A DNA stretch of 64,000 nucleotides from an uncultured Ruminococcus sp. (GCA_958403905.1 CATXZD010000005.1:111795-175794), one strand, 5' to 3'; positions 1 through 9,384 are shown, counted from the first letter of the stretch. Notes: generated by a model from the letters alone, not told the origin. Program-made: numbers and translations.

Positions 1-1
1 C

Positions 2-145
2 ACTGCGGGTGCAATTAAGGTTACGGAAAACTTAGCAGTTATCGACTATTCAAAATGCCCCGAATGCGATGACTTCGGAATTTGTGCAAGAGAATGTACA
101 ACAGGAAGCATAAAAATTTCAAACTTTACAAACGCAACAAGATAA
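2..145 (+). CDS. C-terminal fragment of RnfB-like ferredoxin protein
   Basis: Partial gene entering from the left edge; the reading frame starts at base 2 and stops with TAA at 143-145. The 47 visible residues include AGAIKVTENLAVIDYSKC followed by a cysteine cluster (CPEC, then GICAREC) and TTGSI. This resembles the last 4Fe-4S ferredoxin domain of RnfB, the electron-entry subunit of the Rnf complex, where a phrase like NLAVIDYxKC precedes the cluster. The spacing seen is C-x2-C-x5-C-x3-C rather than the usual C-x2-C-x2-C-x3-C. Another 2x[4Fe-4S] ferredoxin protein is possible because the rest of the gene is outside the window. Confidence 0.55.
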   Translation, partial: TAGAIKVTENLAVIDYSKCPECDDFGICARECTTGSIKISNFTNATR

Positions 146-209
146 CAACTGCAAAATAAGGTTTGTAATATAAAGCTTTAGGCAATTAAATAATTTTCCA
201 AGCCAAAAA

Positions 210-256
210 GGTCGGACACCGCTGTAAAGCGATGCTCCGACCATTGTTTTTGTTTT
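210..256 (-). terminator. Intrinsic terminator after the first symporter gene
   Basis: A hairpin with GGTCGGA/TCCGACC arms at 210-242 has T-rich DNA on both sides (TTTTT when read on the minus strand, TTGTTTTTGTTTT on plus). It lies just past the stop of the minus-strand symporter at 281 and could also stop the plus-strand RnfB-like gene. The same stem recurs at 1761 and 39028. Confidence 0.8.
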
Positions 257-280
257 AACTTTTCAAGCCGAGGTACTCTG

Positions 281-1651
281 CTAACCCAAAAAGAAATTGT
301 AAATTCCTGCAACAAAGACAATAAATATTATTATCGGCAAAACGTAGGTCATATACCCGCGCATAAACTTCTTTATTTTCATTCCCTTGCCTGCGTTTGC
401 CTCAGCCACAAAATTATCCCAGCCCCAGCCTTTTTTGCTTACGCAGAACAGCACAAACACAATTGAACCCAAGGGGAGAATGATGTTGCTGACAAGGAAG
501 TCTTCAAGATCCATTATGTTTGTTCCTGCTCCAAACGGCTGAATGTTGCTGAGCACGCTGAATCCCAGCGCGCACGGCAATGACAGCGTAAACAACAACA
601 CTGCATTAATCAGGCAGGCTTTTTTCCTTTTCCAGCCAAACAAATCCATTGTGCAGGAAATTATAACTTCAAACTCTGCAAAAATGGTAGAAAGAGCCGC
701 AAATGACATAAATACAAAAAACAGGCTTCCCCATAATCTTCCCATCGGCATATTGTTAAAAATATTCGGCAGAGTTATAAAAATAAGTCCGGGTCCGCTG
801 CCTGCTTCAACATTATAGGCAAAACACGCAGGAAAAATAATCAGTCCCGATACCAACGCTACAAATGTGTCAAGCAATGCAACGTTGACAGCCTCGCCCA
901 TAAGGCTTCTCTTTTTGTCAACATAGCTTCCGAACATTGCCATTGCACCAATACCAAGGCTAAGCGTAAAGAAAGCCTGACTCATTGCCGCCACAATCAC
1001 ATTGACAATACCTGCCTCAGCCATTCTGTTAAAATCGGGCAAAAGATAAAAAGCAATTCCTTTTCCGCCGTTCTCAATAAAAACGCTGTTTACGGCGAGT
1101 ATAACCATAATTGCAAGCAGAGCAAGCATCATATATTTTGTAATACGTTCAAGTCCGTTTTTTAAGCCGAACGAACAAACAACAATGCCTATTACTACTA
1201 CAATCAGCATATATCCGATAACCGAAATGCTGTCAACAGTCATATCATTAAAATAAGCTGCAACTCCGTTTGAATCAAGTCCTTCTAATTTTCCCGACGC
1301 CATAGAAACAAAGTAACAGAGCATCCAACCCGACACAACCGTGTAAAACATCATAAGTAAATAGTTGCCGATTACGCAAACATAACCGTGCAAATGCCAC
1401 TTCGATTTTTTAGGTTCAAGCTCCTGATAAAGCCTTGCAGGACTTTTCTGACTTGCACGTCCTAAAGAAAACTCCATTGTCAGAACGGGGATTCCCAAAA
1501 TAAGCAAAAAGAACAAATAAATCAGCACAAATGCTCCTCCGCCGTACTGACCGACCATATAGGGAAATTTCCACACGTTTCCAATTCCTATTGCACTGCC
1601 TGCACTTATAAGAATAAATCCAAGGCGACTGCTCAGGTGTTCTCTGGGCAT
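281..1651 (-). CDS. Sodium:neurotransmitter symporter (NSS/SNF) family transporter
   Basis: Integral membrane Na+-coupled transporter of the LeuT-fold NSS family, probably importing amino acids or related compounds; substrate unknown. The N-terminus carries the family signature SAGSAIGIGNVWKFPYMVGQ followed by GGGAFVLIY, with hydrophobic segments to the C-terminus. Length is 456 residues, normal for bacterial members. I chose the ATG at 1651 (MPREHLSS) rather than the far-upstream ATG at 1735, because AAAGGA lies 12 bases before it and the extra residues are not conserved-looking. It is the downstream member of a tandem pair of paralogues; a terminator between them (1761-1793) suggests partly separate transcription. 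Confidence 0.9.
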   Translation of the reverse strand: MPREHLSSRLGFILISAGSAIGIGNVWKFPYMVGQYGGGAFVLIYLFFLLILGIPVLTMEFSLGRASQKSPARLYQELEPKKSKWHLHGYVCVIGNYLLMMFYTVVSGWMLCYFVSMASGKLEGLDSNGVAAYFNDMTVDSISVIGYMLIVVVIGIVVCSFGLKNGLERITKYMMLALLAIMVILAVNSVFIENGGKGIAFYLLPDFNRMAEAGIVNVIVAAMSQAFFTLSLGIGAMAMFGSYVDKKRSLMGEAVNVALLDTFVALVSGLIIFPACFAYNVEAGSGPGLIFITLPNIFNNMPMGRLWGSLFFVFMSFAALSTIFAEFEVIISCTMDLFGWKRKKACLINAVLLFTLSLPCALGFSVLSNIQPFGAGTNIMDLEDFLVSNIILPLGSIVFVLFCVSKKGWGWDNFVAEANAGKGMKIKKFMRGYMTYVLPIIIFIVFVAGIYNFFLG

Positions 1652-1760
1652 ATTTATTATCATTCCTTTCGGCTTTGCACCAAGAACAATTTTACGCTCA
1701 AACATCTTTTTCGCACAAATACAGCAAAGCCACAAAATTCATAATATTTTTATACAAAAC

Positions 1761-1800
1761 GGTCGGGCACTGCCGTAAAGCGGTACTCCGACCATTTTTT
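1761..1800. terminator. Terminator between the two symporter genes
   Basis: Hairpin GGTCGGGCACTGCCG/CGGTACTCCGACC (1761-1793), followed on the plus strand by six Ts and on the minus strand by GTTTTGT. It sits between the two minus-strand NSS genes. It is nearly the same stem as the terminator at 210-242. Confidence 0.7.
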
Positions 1801-1845
1801 AAATTCACAGTATTAATGCACCGTCAAAATACAGGCACTTAAAAT

Positions 1846-3369
1846 TTAGTCAAAGCTTACTTCGTCCTCAACATAGCCCTTTTTCTTCATTCGTTTAATT
1901 ACTATTTTTGCAATAAATCCGCTGATGAATACCAATGCCGAAACTGCCCAGCCTGCAACAACCTGTGCCCAGATAGGATAATCGGGATTGTATGTTCCGC
2001 CGTTGAATACGAACAACGTAACCATATTCCAGATAAAGAGTCCTGCAAGAAGCACCGGCGCAACAACCTTAATAGACGCTGCAAACCACCAGTAAGGCAC
2101 CTTAAACTTTTTTGTATTGCGGTTGACCTCGGTAAGAACCTTGCGAAGGTTAAAGCACCAGCCGATTGCAACACATTCAAGAATACCGATAATAATAAGG
2201 TTAATCTGATTTGTCCATGCGTCAACAATATCAAGCCATGCAAGACCTGCCTGAGTTACAAATACTATGGAAATAACTCCGCAAATTGCGCAAATTGCAA
2301 GCGTAACCTTTTTGGGAGCAAGGTGGAACTTATCAGCAATGGCAGCTGAAATTCCCTCAACAATTGAGAATGCCGAATCAATAGCAAGAGTAATAAGCAT
2401 AAGATAAAATACTGCACCGAAAATTGCATTTACCCAACCAATATTAGTAAGATTTACTATAGCCTGAGGATAAACAATAAACGCCGTTGCAATACCGCTG
2501 TCGGTAATCTTATCAAGCATGCCTGTACCGCCCATTGTGGTAAACATTACAATACCCGAAAGAATACTTACAGCCATATCCGAGAATGCGATAATTGTAC
2601 AGTCTACTGCAACGTTTGCATCGTCAGGCAGATATGAGCCGTAGGCAAACATAATAGCCATCATAATTGACAGGCTGTAGAACACCTGACCGATAGCGTC
2701 AACCCATAATGACGCATCGGAAAACGCTGAAACATCGGGAATAAAGAACATTTTAAGTCCTTCCATTGCTCCATCCATTGTCATTCCCTTAACAGCCATA
2801 ACCAAAAGCAAAATTACGGGCATAAATACGGTAAATTTTACCACCTTACCGACAGAACTTGCCCCATTTCTTATACAATAAAAAATAAGACCCCATGCAA
2901 CAATTAAGCATAAAAGCGCGCCGCCCGGAATTGAACTGCCTTCAATAAGTCCTGTTGATTCCGAAAGATTAAAGAATAGGTTTGAAGCAGCCTCGGAATC
3001 ACCCGTCATACCTGAAAACTGCCATGAGTTTACAAACATAAGGATAACCCATGCGAACACTACCGAGTAGTAGCAAACTATTACAAATGCATTTGAGGTT
3101 GCCGCCCAGCCTACAGGTTCAAATCTCTTTTTAATACCTCGCATTGACTCAATTGCGCCCTTGCGGAATTTTCTTGAAATCGAAACCTCCATCATCAGCA
3201 GCGGAATTCCCATAACAAGCATTGCAAGCAAATAAACAAGCAAAAATGTTCCGCCGCCGTGCTTAGCGGCGAGTCCGGGAAATCTCCACGCATTGCCAAG
3301 ACCTACCGCAGAACCGATTGCGGCAAGAATAAATGTGAAGCGTGAGTTCCACATTCCTCTTTTTTCCAT
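1846..3369 (-). CDS. Sodium:neurotransmitter symporter (NSS/SNF) family transporter, second copy
   Basis: 507-residue NSS-family Na+-dependent transporter in the cytoplasmic membrane. The signature AAIGSAVGLGNAWRFPGLAA and the following GGGTFLLVYLLAML are the first unwound helix region that binds Na+ and substrate in LeuT. The start at 3369 is set by AGGAGA 6 bases upstream, and a good promoter (TTGCAT-17-TATAAT on the minus strand) lies at 3420-3448. It is paralogous to, but clearly diverged from, the downstream gene. The C-terminal tail is charged (MKKKGYVEDEVSFD). Substrate cannot be read from sequence. Confidence 0.92.
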   Translation of the reverse strand: MEKRGMWNSRFTFILAAIGSAVGLGNAWRFPGLAAKHGGGTFLLVYLLAMLVMGIPLLMMEVSISRKFRKGAIESMRGIKKRFEPVGWAATSNAFVIVCYYSVVFAWVILMFVNSWQFSGMTGDSEAASNLFFNLSESTGLIEGSSIPGGALLCLIVAWGLIFYCIRNGASSVGKVVKFTVFMPVILLLVMAVKGMTMDGAMEGLKMFFIPDVSAFSDASLWVDAIGQVFYSLSIMMAIMFAYGSYLPDDANVAVDCTIIAFSDMAVSILSGIVMFTTMGGTGMLDKITDSGIATAFIVYPQAIVNLTNIGWVNAIFGAVFYLMLITLAIDSAFSIVEGISAAIADKFHLAPKKVTLAICAICGVISIVFVTQAGLAWLDIVDAWTNQINLIIIGILECVAIGWCFNLRKVLTEVNRNTKKFKVPYWWFAASIKVVAPVLLAGLFIWNMVTLFVFNGGTYNPDYPIWAQVVAGWAVSALVFISGFIAKIVIKRMKKKGYVEDEVSFD

Positions 3370-3419
3370 AAATTTCTCCTCATTTCCTTAAAATTTTATG
3401 TAAAAACAAAAGTAATTTA

Positions 3420-3448
3420 ATTATAATATAATACAGAGGTAAATGCAA
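3420..3448 (-). promoter_or_regulatory. Sigma-A-type promoter for the NSS genes
   Basis: Minus strand TTGCAT, 17-base spacer, TATAAT; about 50 bases upstream of the NSS start at 3369. Confidence 0.65.
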
Positions 3449-3506
3449 GACATCAATTATACAATAAATAAAGTTTTTAAAGCTTTACACGCAAAACAGC
3501 TCAATG

Positions 3507-4316
3507 TTAAATGTATTTTCCGTTATTTTTTCTGCGAAATTCTGTAGGTGTCTGTCCTTTCAGTTTTTTAAAAACCTTTGAAAAATACATCTGGTCGGTA
3601 AAACCTACCGAATATGCAACGTCTTTTATTGAAATGCTGTCGTCAATCAGCAAAACTTCAGCTTTAGAAATGCGGCAGTGATTTATGTAATCAATCACCG
3701 ACATTCCCGTTTCTGATTTAAACAGGCGGTAAAGGTATGTTCTGTCAATTTGTATGTGATTTGCCACGGACTGAACACTACACTCGTAGTTGCGGTAATT
3801 CTTTTCAATATATTTTCTGGCTAAAATAGCGTAGTTTACATTTTCACTGTCTTTGCAGGGAAAATATTCAACGTAATATGATAACAGTACAATCAGCTTT
3901 CCTCCCGCCCTGCATTGTGCAAAGGTCGAGTCGGATCCGCTGTCCTCAATGTTGAACAGGGATTCAAAACTGCGAACAGGAATTTTTTCAACAACCGGAT
4001 GTTTTTTGCTTAAAGAAGTCTGACTGACAAGCCACGCTGCCTCAAGTCCTCGAAATTCCACCCAGCTGTACTCCCACGATAAATCATTATCAGCTTCAAG
4101 GCACACGCTTGAAAACGGAAATGTCAGAACCGACTGACCAGCGCTTACAAAATATCCGATTCCGTCAATTGTGACCATCCCCTTACCGCTTGTTATATAG
4201 TATAAAGTGTAGGTATCGCGAATAATCTGGCGCTGTTCATTCTCAAGATTTTGACTTCGTTTTCCGCTTGCAAGACATATACAATTTATGGCATTATAGT
4301 CTAAATTTGTTCTCAT
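3507..4316 (-). CDS. AraC family transcriptional regulator
   Basis: 269-residue regulator with an N-terminal sensing half (cupin-like region around YYITSGKGMVTIDGIGYFV) and a C-terminal AraC-type double helix-turn-helix (IQIDRTYLYRLFKSETGMS, then IKDVAYSVGFTDQMYFSKVF and GQTPTEFRRK). The start at 4316 (MRTNLDYN) has GGAG 6 bases upstream; an in-frame ATG at 4433 would add an unlikely hydrophobic stretch. It is divergently transcribed from another AraC gene at 4450 and lies behind the NSS promoter, so it may control the neighbouring transporters or a sugar system outside the window. Ligand unknown. Confidence 0.9.
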   Translation of the reverse strand: MRTNLDYNAINCICLASGKRSQNLENEQRQIIRDTYTLYYITSGKGMVTIDGIGYFVSAGQSVLTFPFSSVCLEADNDLSWEYSWVEFRGLEAAWLVSQTSLSKKHPVVEKIPVRSFESLFNIEDSGSDSTFAQCRAGGKLIVLLSYYVEYFPCKDSENVNYAILARKYIEKNYRNYECSVQSVANHIQIDRTYLYRLFKSETGMSVIDYINHCRISKAEVLLIDDSISIKDVAYSVGFTDQMYFSKVFKKLKGQTPTEFRRKNNGKYI

Positions 4317-4449
4317 AATTTCTCCATACAACAAATATACATAAAATTCAAACAATTTTACATAGCTTAAAAGTAATAATATGTTTATACTTATATTAAT
4401 ATACAACATATTTACAATTTTTTCAATATTCATTCAGGGGGAATTTTGT
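4317..4449. promoter_or_regulatory. Shared intergenic region of divergent AraC genes
   Basis: 133 AT-rich bases between two head-to-head AraC-family starts. Both promoters and any operators must lie here. Ribosome binding sites are visible at each end (GGAG for minus, AGGGGGA for plus). I could not pick clear -35/-10 pairs among the many AT-rich matches. Confidence 0.5.
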
Positions 4450-5289
4450 ATGAATTACAAATACGAAATAATAAATTATGACAAAAACCTTCCCGCAAAA
4501 ATAATGTACCTCAATTTATCGTCGGAAACTCACAAAACCGAGCTTCACTGGCACCGTGAACCCGAGATAATCTACGTTGTATCGGGACAGGCTGAATGTC
4601 CGCAAAACGGCGATACTAAGATTGTTAACGAAGGTGATTTCATTTTCTTCAACAGCGAAGACGTTCATCTTGTTCGTCCCATATCAGGTACAAGCGTCAA
4701 GCTTGTTTGCATACAGCTATCGTTTGAGTATATGCGTATGTTCTGCAAGCCGATTGACAGCGTTATTTTTGATGTAATCGGCAAACCTGAAGCAAAACCT
4801 GCAATTATTGAAATTTTACAAAAAATTGCCGCTATTGATGTGGAAAATGACGATTATGCTTCGTTGCTTCACATATCATATGTAAATAAAATTTACTATA
4901 TGCTGATGAAATATTGCATCAGCTTCAGACGCGCTTCAAACTCAGTAGTAATTCCAAAACGTGACTTCTCTTATGCGAAAACGGCAATCGCTTATATTAA
5001 CGAAAACTTTAAGCGTGAAATTCCGCTTGATGAAATTTCGTCTGTGGTAAACCTTTCGCCGTCTTATTTTTCAAAGTACTTCAAAAATGTTACTCAGGTC
5101 AGCTTTTCCGAGTATCTTGCCAATCTCCGCCTTGAAAACGCAATTCAGGATATGCTTTCCAAGAATTACACAGTTTCGGCAGCGGCTATTGAAAATGGCT
5201 TTGCAAACGTAAAATCATTTATTACGCAGTGCAAAAAGGTTTACGACTGCACTCCTGCACAATACAAGAAAAAACTTTTGAACAGATAA
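4450..5289 (+). CDS. AraC family transcriptional regulator with cupin sensor domain
   Basis: 279-residue regulator. The N-terminal cupin (ELHWHREPEIIYVVSGQAEC, then GDFIFFNSEDVHLVRP) is the sugar-sensing type, and the C-terminal 100 residues form the AraC DNA-binding domain (NLSPSYFSKYFKNVTQVSF, then VSAAAIENGFANVKSFITQC and CTPAQYKKK). The start at 4450 follows AGGGGGA by 8 bases; the in-frame ATG at 4381 lies in the promoter region. It is divergent from the AraC gene at 3507 and ends in a strong terminator. Target genes are not evident. Confidence 0.9.
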   Translation: MNYKYEIINYDKNLPAKIMYLNLSSETHKTELHWHREPEIIYVVSGQAECPQNGDTKIVNEGDFIFFNSEDVHLVRPISGTSVKLVCIQLSFEYMRMFCKPIDSVIFDVIGKPEAKPAIIEILQKIAAIDVENDDYASLLHISYVNKIYYMLMKYCISFRRASNSVVIPKRDFSYAKTAIAYINENFKREIPLDEISSVVNLSPSYFSKYFKNVTQVSFSEYLANLRLENAIQDMLSKNYTVSAAAIENGFANVKSFITQCKKVYDCTPAQYKKKLLNR

Positions 5290-5324
5290 CATTTTAAAAC
5301 ATTTTTCTTATTTATCCCCTCGAT

Positions 5325-5367
5325 GAAAACGAACGTATCCCCTTGGTACGTTCGTTTTCTGTTTTTT
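5325..5367 (+). terminator. Intrinsic terminator after the AraC gene
   Basis: A 13-bp perfect stem (GAAAACGAACGTA/TACGTTCGTTTTC) with a 9-base loop and a TGTTTTTT tail. Confidence 0.9.
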
Positions 5368-5384
5368 CGGCAATCGCGGCAACA

Positions 5385-5413
5385 TTGTTTTTTACTCCTG
5401 CGTATGATATAAT
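5385..5413 (+). promoter_or_regulatory. Promoter for the HAD-ywlG operon
   Basis: TTGTTT, 17-base spacer, TATAAT; the -10 ends 37 bases before the HAD start at 5451. Confidence 0.65.
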
Positions 5414-5450
5414 AATTAAGAAAACATTGATATATAAAGGATTTGAATAT

Positions 5451-6107
5451 ATGATAAAAGGCGCAGTTTTTGATATGGACGGTCTGATGTTTGACAGCGA
5501 ACGTCTTGTTTACGAAACGTGGCAGATGATGATGGACGAACTAGGTTTTGATTATAATCTTGAAATTTTTAAAAACACTATCGGTTTGCGCACTGATATG
5601 GCTGAAAACTACTACAACAGCCTTTACGGCGATTCATTTTGCTACAAGCCGCTCAAACAAAAAAGCCGTGAGATTTTCTTAAGCCGTATTTCTCAGGAGG
5701 GTGTTCCCGTAAAAAAAGGACTTACTGAACTGCTTGAATTTCTTAAATCAAACGGCTTGAAAATCGCTGTTGCAACGTCTACATCTGCTCAGACCGCTCA
5801 CAAAATTATCAAAATGGCAGGCGTGTATGATTATTTTAACGCATTCGTATGCGGTGACGACGTAAAAAACGGCAAGCCTCACCCCGAGGTTTTTCTTACG
5901 GCGGCTGAAAAGCTTTTGCTTTTGCCGACAGAATGTGTTGCCTTTGAGGACAGCATAAACGGCATAAAATCGGCACATTCGGCAAAAATGACAACCGTGA
6001 TGGTGCCTGATTATTTACAGCCTACTCAGGAAATAATACCTATGATTGACCTGCTTTGCGGCGATTTGTCGCAGGCAATTGAATTTATAAGCAATAATAT
6101 AAAATAA
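5451..6107 (+). CDS. HAD-superfamily phosphatase (beta-phosphoglucomutase-like)
   Basis: 218-residue cytosolic HAD hydrolase. Motif I is AVFDMDGLMFDS (nucleophile and acid/base aspartates), motif II is VATSTS, the motif III lysine is in CGDDVKNGKPHPEVF, and motif IV is FEDSINGIKSA. Length and motifs fit subfamily IA sugar-phosphate phosphatases or phosphoglucomutases; the exact substrate is unknown. The start is the ATG at 5451 with AAAGG upstream; the longer frame from 5343 runs through the terminator of the previous gene. It is followed 15 bases later by the YwlG-family gene. Confidence 0.9.
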   Translation: MIKGAVFDMDGLMFDSERLVYETWQMMMDELGFDYNLEIFKNTIGLRTDMAENYYNSLYGDSFCYKPLKQKSREIFLSRISQEGVPVKKGLTELLEFLKSNGLKIAVATSTSAQTAHKIIKMAGVYDYFNAFVCGDDVKNGKPHPEVFLTAAEKLLLLPTECVAFEDSINGIKSAHSAKMTTVMVPDYLQPTQEIIPMIDLLCGDLSQAIEFISNNIK

Positions 6108-6122
6108 ATCGGAGATGATTTT

Positions 6123-6671
6123 ATGGATAAAAATTTAGATGAAATCAAAAGTCAGGCTCGTCAGGCTGCGCTTGAATTATGCGAAATTGCAAATCTGAAA
6201 AAAGGCGGCATTTTTGTTGTCGGCTGTTCATCAAGCGAGGTATCGGGCGGTATAATCGGCAAAAATTCAAGCCTTGAAACTGCACAGGCGGTATTTGACG
6301 GAATTTATCCCGTATTGCAGGAAAAGGGAATTTTTCTTGCCGCGCAATGCTGTGAACACCTCAACCGAGCAATTATTGTTGAAAAAGACGCAGTTCCGTT
6401 CTGTGAGCCTGTGAACGTTGTTCCTCAGCCAAAGGCAGGCGGTTCGTTCAGCACAACTGCTTACCGTACATTTAAAAATCCCGTTGCGCTTGAGGAAATA
6501 AAGGCTGACGCAGGCATTGACATTGGCGGTACGCTTATCGGTATGCACCTGAAAAGGGTTGCTGTTCCTGTAAGACTTTCGCTTGACCATATAGGCAGCG
6601 CAATCTTGCTTGCCGCAAGAACCCGACCGAAATTCATCGGCGGCTCCCGTGCAATATACAACGAATTTTAA
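6123..6671 (+). CDS. YwlG/UPF0340 (TIGR01440, DUF436) family protein
   Basis: 182-residue protein of the widespread Firmicutes UPF0340 family, whose function is not established. Recognisable phrases include FVVGCSSSEVSGGIIGKNSS near the N-terminus, AAQCCEHLNRA, VNVVPQPKAGGSFSTTAY and the C-terminal AARTRPKFIGGSRA. GGAG precedes the start and it forms a two-gene operon with the HAD phosphatase. The protein looks complete and cytosolic. A palindromic R1 repeat begins within a few bases of its stop and could act as its terminator. Confidence 0.88.
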   Translation: MDKNLDEIKSQARQAALELCEIANLKKGGIFVVGCSSSEVSGGIIGKNSSLETAQAVFDGIYPVLQEKGIFLAAQCCEHLNRAIIVEKDAVPFCEPVNVVPQPKAGGSFSTTAYRTFKNPVALEEIKADAGIDIGGTLIGMHLKRVAVPVRLSLDHIGSAILLAARTRPKFIGGSRAIYNEF

Positions 6672-6675
6672 ACGC

Positions 6676-6780
6676 TTTTTTAAACGCCCTAAGGGGCGGT
6701 TTGAAATTATATCTCGGTATCGCGGGAGTCAGAGATTTTTCTAAATCTTACGCAAGATACAACTTCACGTCATATTGTAT
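6676..6780 (+). repeat. R1 interspersed repeat (about 100 bp)
   Basis: Full copy: head hairpin CGCCCTAAGGGGCG after TTTTTTAAA, then a GGTATCGCGGGAGTCAG block and a CGCAAGATACAACTT tail. Related copies lie at 14362, 17542 (inverted), 22913, 34955 and 37205 (inverted, partial), 40392, 40765 and 59258 (inverted). Confidence 0.75.
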
Positions 6781-7377
6781 TAAATGAATCAAACTTTTGT
6801 AATTTAATTAATTTGCCTGCGGAGGCACTCGACTGAACAATTAACAAAATACAATTAACAATTAAAAAATAAACATTTCCGTAGTACAGTGTTAATGCTA
6901 AAAGTTGTCAACTCAGGAAAGATAATTAAATCAATTTTAATGTAGGGAACGGTCTTGACCGTTCCGATTCCACAAGTGTTATCTGTAGTCCTGCGGAACA
7001 GTCAAGACTGTTCCCTACAATATATGATTCAGCATTATCGTTTTCAAGTGTGAATTTTTAGATTTTACAAGGTAGTAGGGAACGTTCCCGGACGTCCCCT
7101 ACTACCTTACAATTTACAATTATTTAATAACAAATAACAATGTTTAAATACTGTAGCGGCGAACTGTGTTCACCAAAATGAATAACAAAAACATTTGAAT
7201 TTTACATTAACGTTGACGTACCGAAACATTACCCATATATCAATTTAAAAGTCGGGCTTACAGATTTCTAATAATTCTGTAAGCTCGGATTTTATTATCT
7301 TTATTTATTCTTTATTTTTCAAAATACGCTCTCTTTTTACAATTTTAACAAATTTTTTGTTATTTCGTCAAAGTGTA
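6781..7377. repeat. Intergenic repeat mosaic including the left 189-bp inverted-repeat arm (6886-7074)
   Basis: No gene seen. The stretch holds a GGAGGCACTCGACTGA motif, several AATTAACAATT-type tracts, an element with GTAGGGAAC/GTTCCCTAC ends (6941-7020) nested in the 189-bp arm, and a GTAGTAGGGAACG/CCCCTACTAC palindrome (7073-7106). The arm is matched in inverted orientation at 14658-14846. Confidence 0.7.
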
Positions 7378-7406
7378 TTGACATTATTGGCGCGGTAATA
7401 TATCAT
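7378..7406 (+). promoter_or_regulatory. Promoter of first dockerin gene
   Basis: TTGACA (7378-7383), 17-base spacer, TATCAT (7401-7406), about 70 bases before the start. The paralogue at 9599 has an equivalent promoter with the same TTGACATTAT context. Confidence 0.7.
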
Positions 7407-7474
7407 TGTATTGTAGAATTAGCACAATTTTCATACAACTACACTATATATCACCAATGAAAAGGAGAATTAAA

Positions 7475-9289
7475 ATGAAACGAATTAAAATTTTATCGGT
7501 ACTTCTGGCTGTACTTATCGCTCTCACCTGCATTTCCGTATTTCCTGCGTCAGCCGCTTTGATAAAAACAATTTCATCAATTGAGTTTACCGAAGTACCA
7601 AATGATATTTACACTAAAAATCCCGATGAAATGCTCTATGGTATTAAACTTAAAGTCACCTACACGGACAAAACTTCTAAAGTCCTTACGGTATCTGCAA
7701 GCAATGCAGACTATACAGACTCCGGAGATTATCTTGACTCGTATGCCTGCTCTTACTCATCTGCTGAAATTTCAGCCGGTTTGACTTCGCATATCTCATT
7801 AGAGGCATACAACTACACAGGCGATTTTATTCAGATTAATGCAACAGTCTGCAAAAACTCCTCAGGTGAGAAAACCTGCGAAGCAGAAACAAAGTTTGAC
7901 TACCCCGAAGATTATCAGCTTCCCGAAATTTTCTGCAACGATTACCTTGTTTACAAGGATAACGGCGACAATACTCTGACAATGATAAATCGTGCAATTG
8001 TTGCTGACTATCACGATTACGATGAGGATTACACTGCTCCTACAATTGTTATCCCCGAAGAGATTCACGGCAAGACCGTAACCTCAGTTGCAAACTACGC
8101 ACTGCTCGGCAGTGCATATCCGTCATCAGTAACTATCCCCGACACGGTTACTTCTATCGGCGAATACGCATTCGGCTACAGCTTTGTTCTCGGAGATTAC
8201 GGCTACAACAACAATATTCCCGAAAATGTAGCTAATTCATTTCTTGCGTACAAGCTTCCAGATGCTGATGACAATTACCCGTTCCTTGTTGAAATAAGAT
8301 TTTATAGTGATAACGCTCAGGCGGCAAGTGACTCTCTGCACTCAAAATACCTGTCTGACTGCGATGACTACGAATATGACGAGGATTTGGAAATAGCTTA
8401 CGCTACAATCACGAAAGCTCAGATTTACTCAATGCAGGATGTTGAGGACATTTTCATAGAACTGCTCTATGAAAGAGATTCGTCTGTTCCGGAAGAAATA
8501 TATGACTTTGCCGAGTATATCGGCTACGACAAGGAAATGTGTGTTGAAGTGTATGTCTATACCGAAACCGACGACGAGCTTGATGCTCTCTGCAAAGAAT
8601 TAAGCAAAAAATACTTTGGCGGAAGAACCGACTATACAGTTGATTATGAATACAGCAATATGCGTATTGACGCAACATTTGATGAAATCAAAGCTGCATC
8701 TATGGACGATTCGGCAAGTTATATTAACCTGTACTGTGATGAACTTTCCTATCAGCTTTATAAAAAGCTCTACTTTGAGGATTCCGAATACAAAACAGAT
8801 GTTTTTGTAGCCGGTTACAGCGAAGAATCTTCTTCAGAAACCTACGCCGAATGTGCCGAAACATATTTCCCAAATTGCGACTATGAAATCAAATATTTTG
8901 ATAACGAGGAACTCCTGATTATCAAGGACGCATCAAAACAGCAGATTTTAAATGCAAATCAAAATACAAATTTCTACTTAGGTCTGTTTGACTATCCGCT
9001 GATAACCCCCTATTATGACATTGTAATCCACGGTAAAAACGGCAGCACGGCTCAAAGCTATGCCGAAGAAAATTCGATTGAATTCGTCGGCACGGGCAGT
9101 CAATATCAGCTCGGCGACGTCAACCTTGACGGAGTTGTATCCGTAATTGACGCAACCGATATTTTAAAATACAACGTTGAACTTATCACATTTACAGACG
9201 AACAAAAAGCACTTGCAGACTTTGACCAAAACGGCACTATTAACGTTTCGGACGCATCCGAAATACAGCGTGCAATTGTAAACTCATAA
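7475..9289 (+). CDS. Secreted protein with BspA-like repeat and C-terminal dockerin
   Basis: 604 residues. The N-terminal signal peptide (MKRIKILSVLLAVLIALTCI, cleavage near PASAA) follows AAGGAGAATTAAA. A Bacteroides-surface-antigen-like leucine-rich segment appears near residues 190-230 (VTSVANYALLGS, VTIPDTVTSIGEYAFGY), then acidic, tyrosine-rich sequence of unknown fold. The last 65 residues form a type I dockerin-like pair of Ca-binding loops (GDVNLDGVVSVIDATDIL and ADFDQNGTINVSDASEIQ). Dockerins bind cohesins to build cellulosome-like or cell-surface complexes. It is paralogous to the next gene. The enzymatic function, if any, is not evident. Confidence 0.85.
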   Translation: MKRIKILSVLLAVLIALTCISVFPASAALIKTISSIEFTEVPNDIYTKNPDEMLYGIKLKVTYTDKTSKVLTVSASNADYTDSGDYLDSYACSYSSAEISAGLTSHISLEAYNYTGDFIQINATVCKNSSGEKTCEAETKFDYPEDYQLPEIFCNDYLVYKDNGDNTLTMINRAIVADYHDYDEDYTAPTIVIPEEIHGKTVTSVANYALLGSAYPSSVTIPDTVTSIGEYAFGYSFVLGDYGYNNNIPENVANSFLAYKLPDADDNYPFLVEIRFYSDNAQAASDSLHSKYLSDCDDYEYDEDLEIAYATITKAQIYSMQDVEDIFIELLYERDSSVPEEIYDFAEYIGYDKEMCVEVYVYTETDDELDALCKELSKKYFGGRTDYTVDYEYSNMRIDATFDEIKAASMDDSASYINLYCDELSYQLYKKLYFEDSEYKTDVFVAGYSEESSSETYAECAETYFPNCDYEIKYFDNEELLIIKDASKQQILNANQNTNFYLGLFDYPLITPYYDIVIHGKNGSTAQSYAEENSIEFVGTGSQYQLGDVNLDGVVSVIDATDILKYNVELITFTDEQKALADFDQNGTINVSDASEIQRAIVNS

Positions 9290-9332
9290 ACAAAATCTCA
9301 CACATAAAGCTAAAACACTCTAAATAAACTTC

Positions 9333-9384
9333 ACCCCGTTTGTCGTACACAGCATTTTGGCGATATGACAAACGGGGTTATTTT
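9333..9384 (+). terminator. Terminator after first dockerin gene
   Basis: Stem ACCCCGTTTGTC/GACAAACGGGGT enclosing about 20 bases, followed by TATTTTAATTT. It lies in the 309-base gap before the paralogue, which otherwise contains only that gene's promoter and leader. Confidence 0.8.
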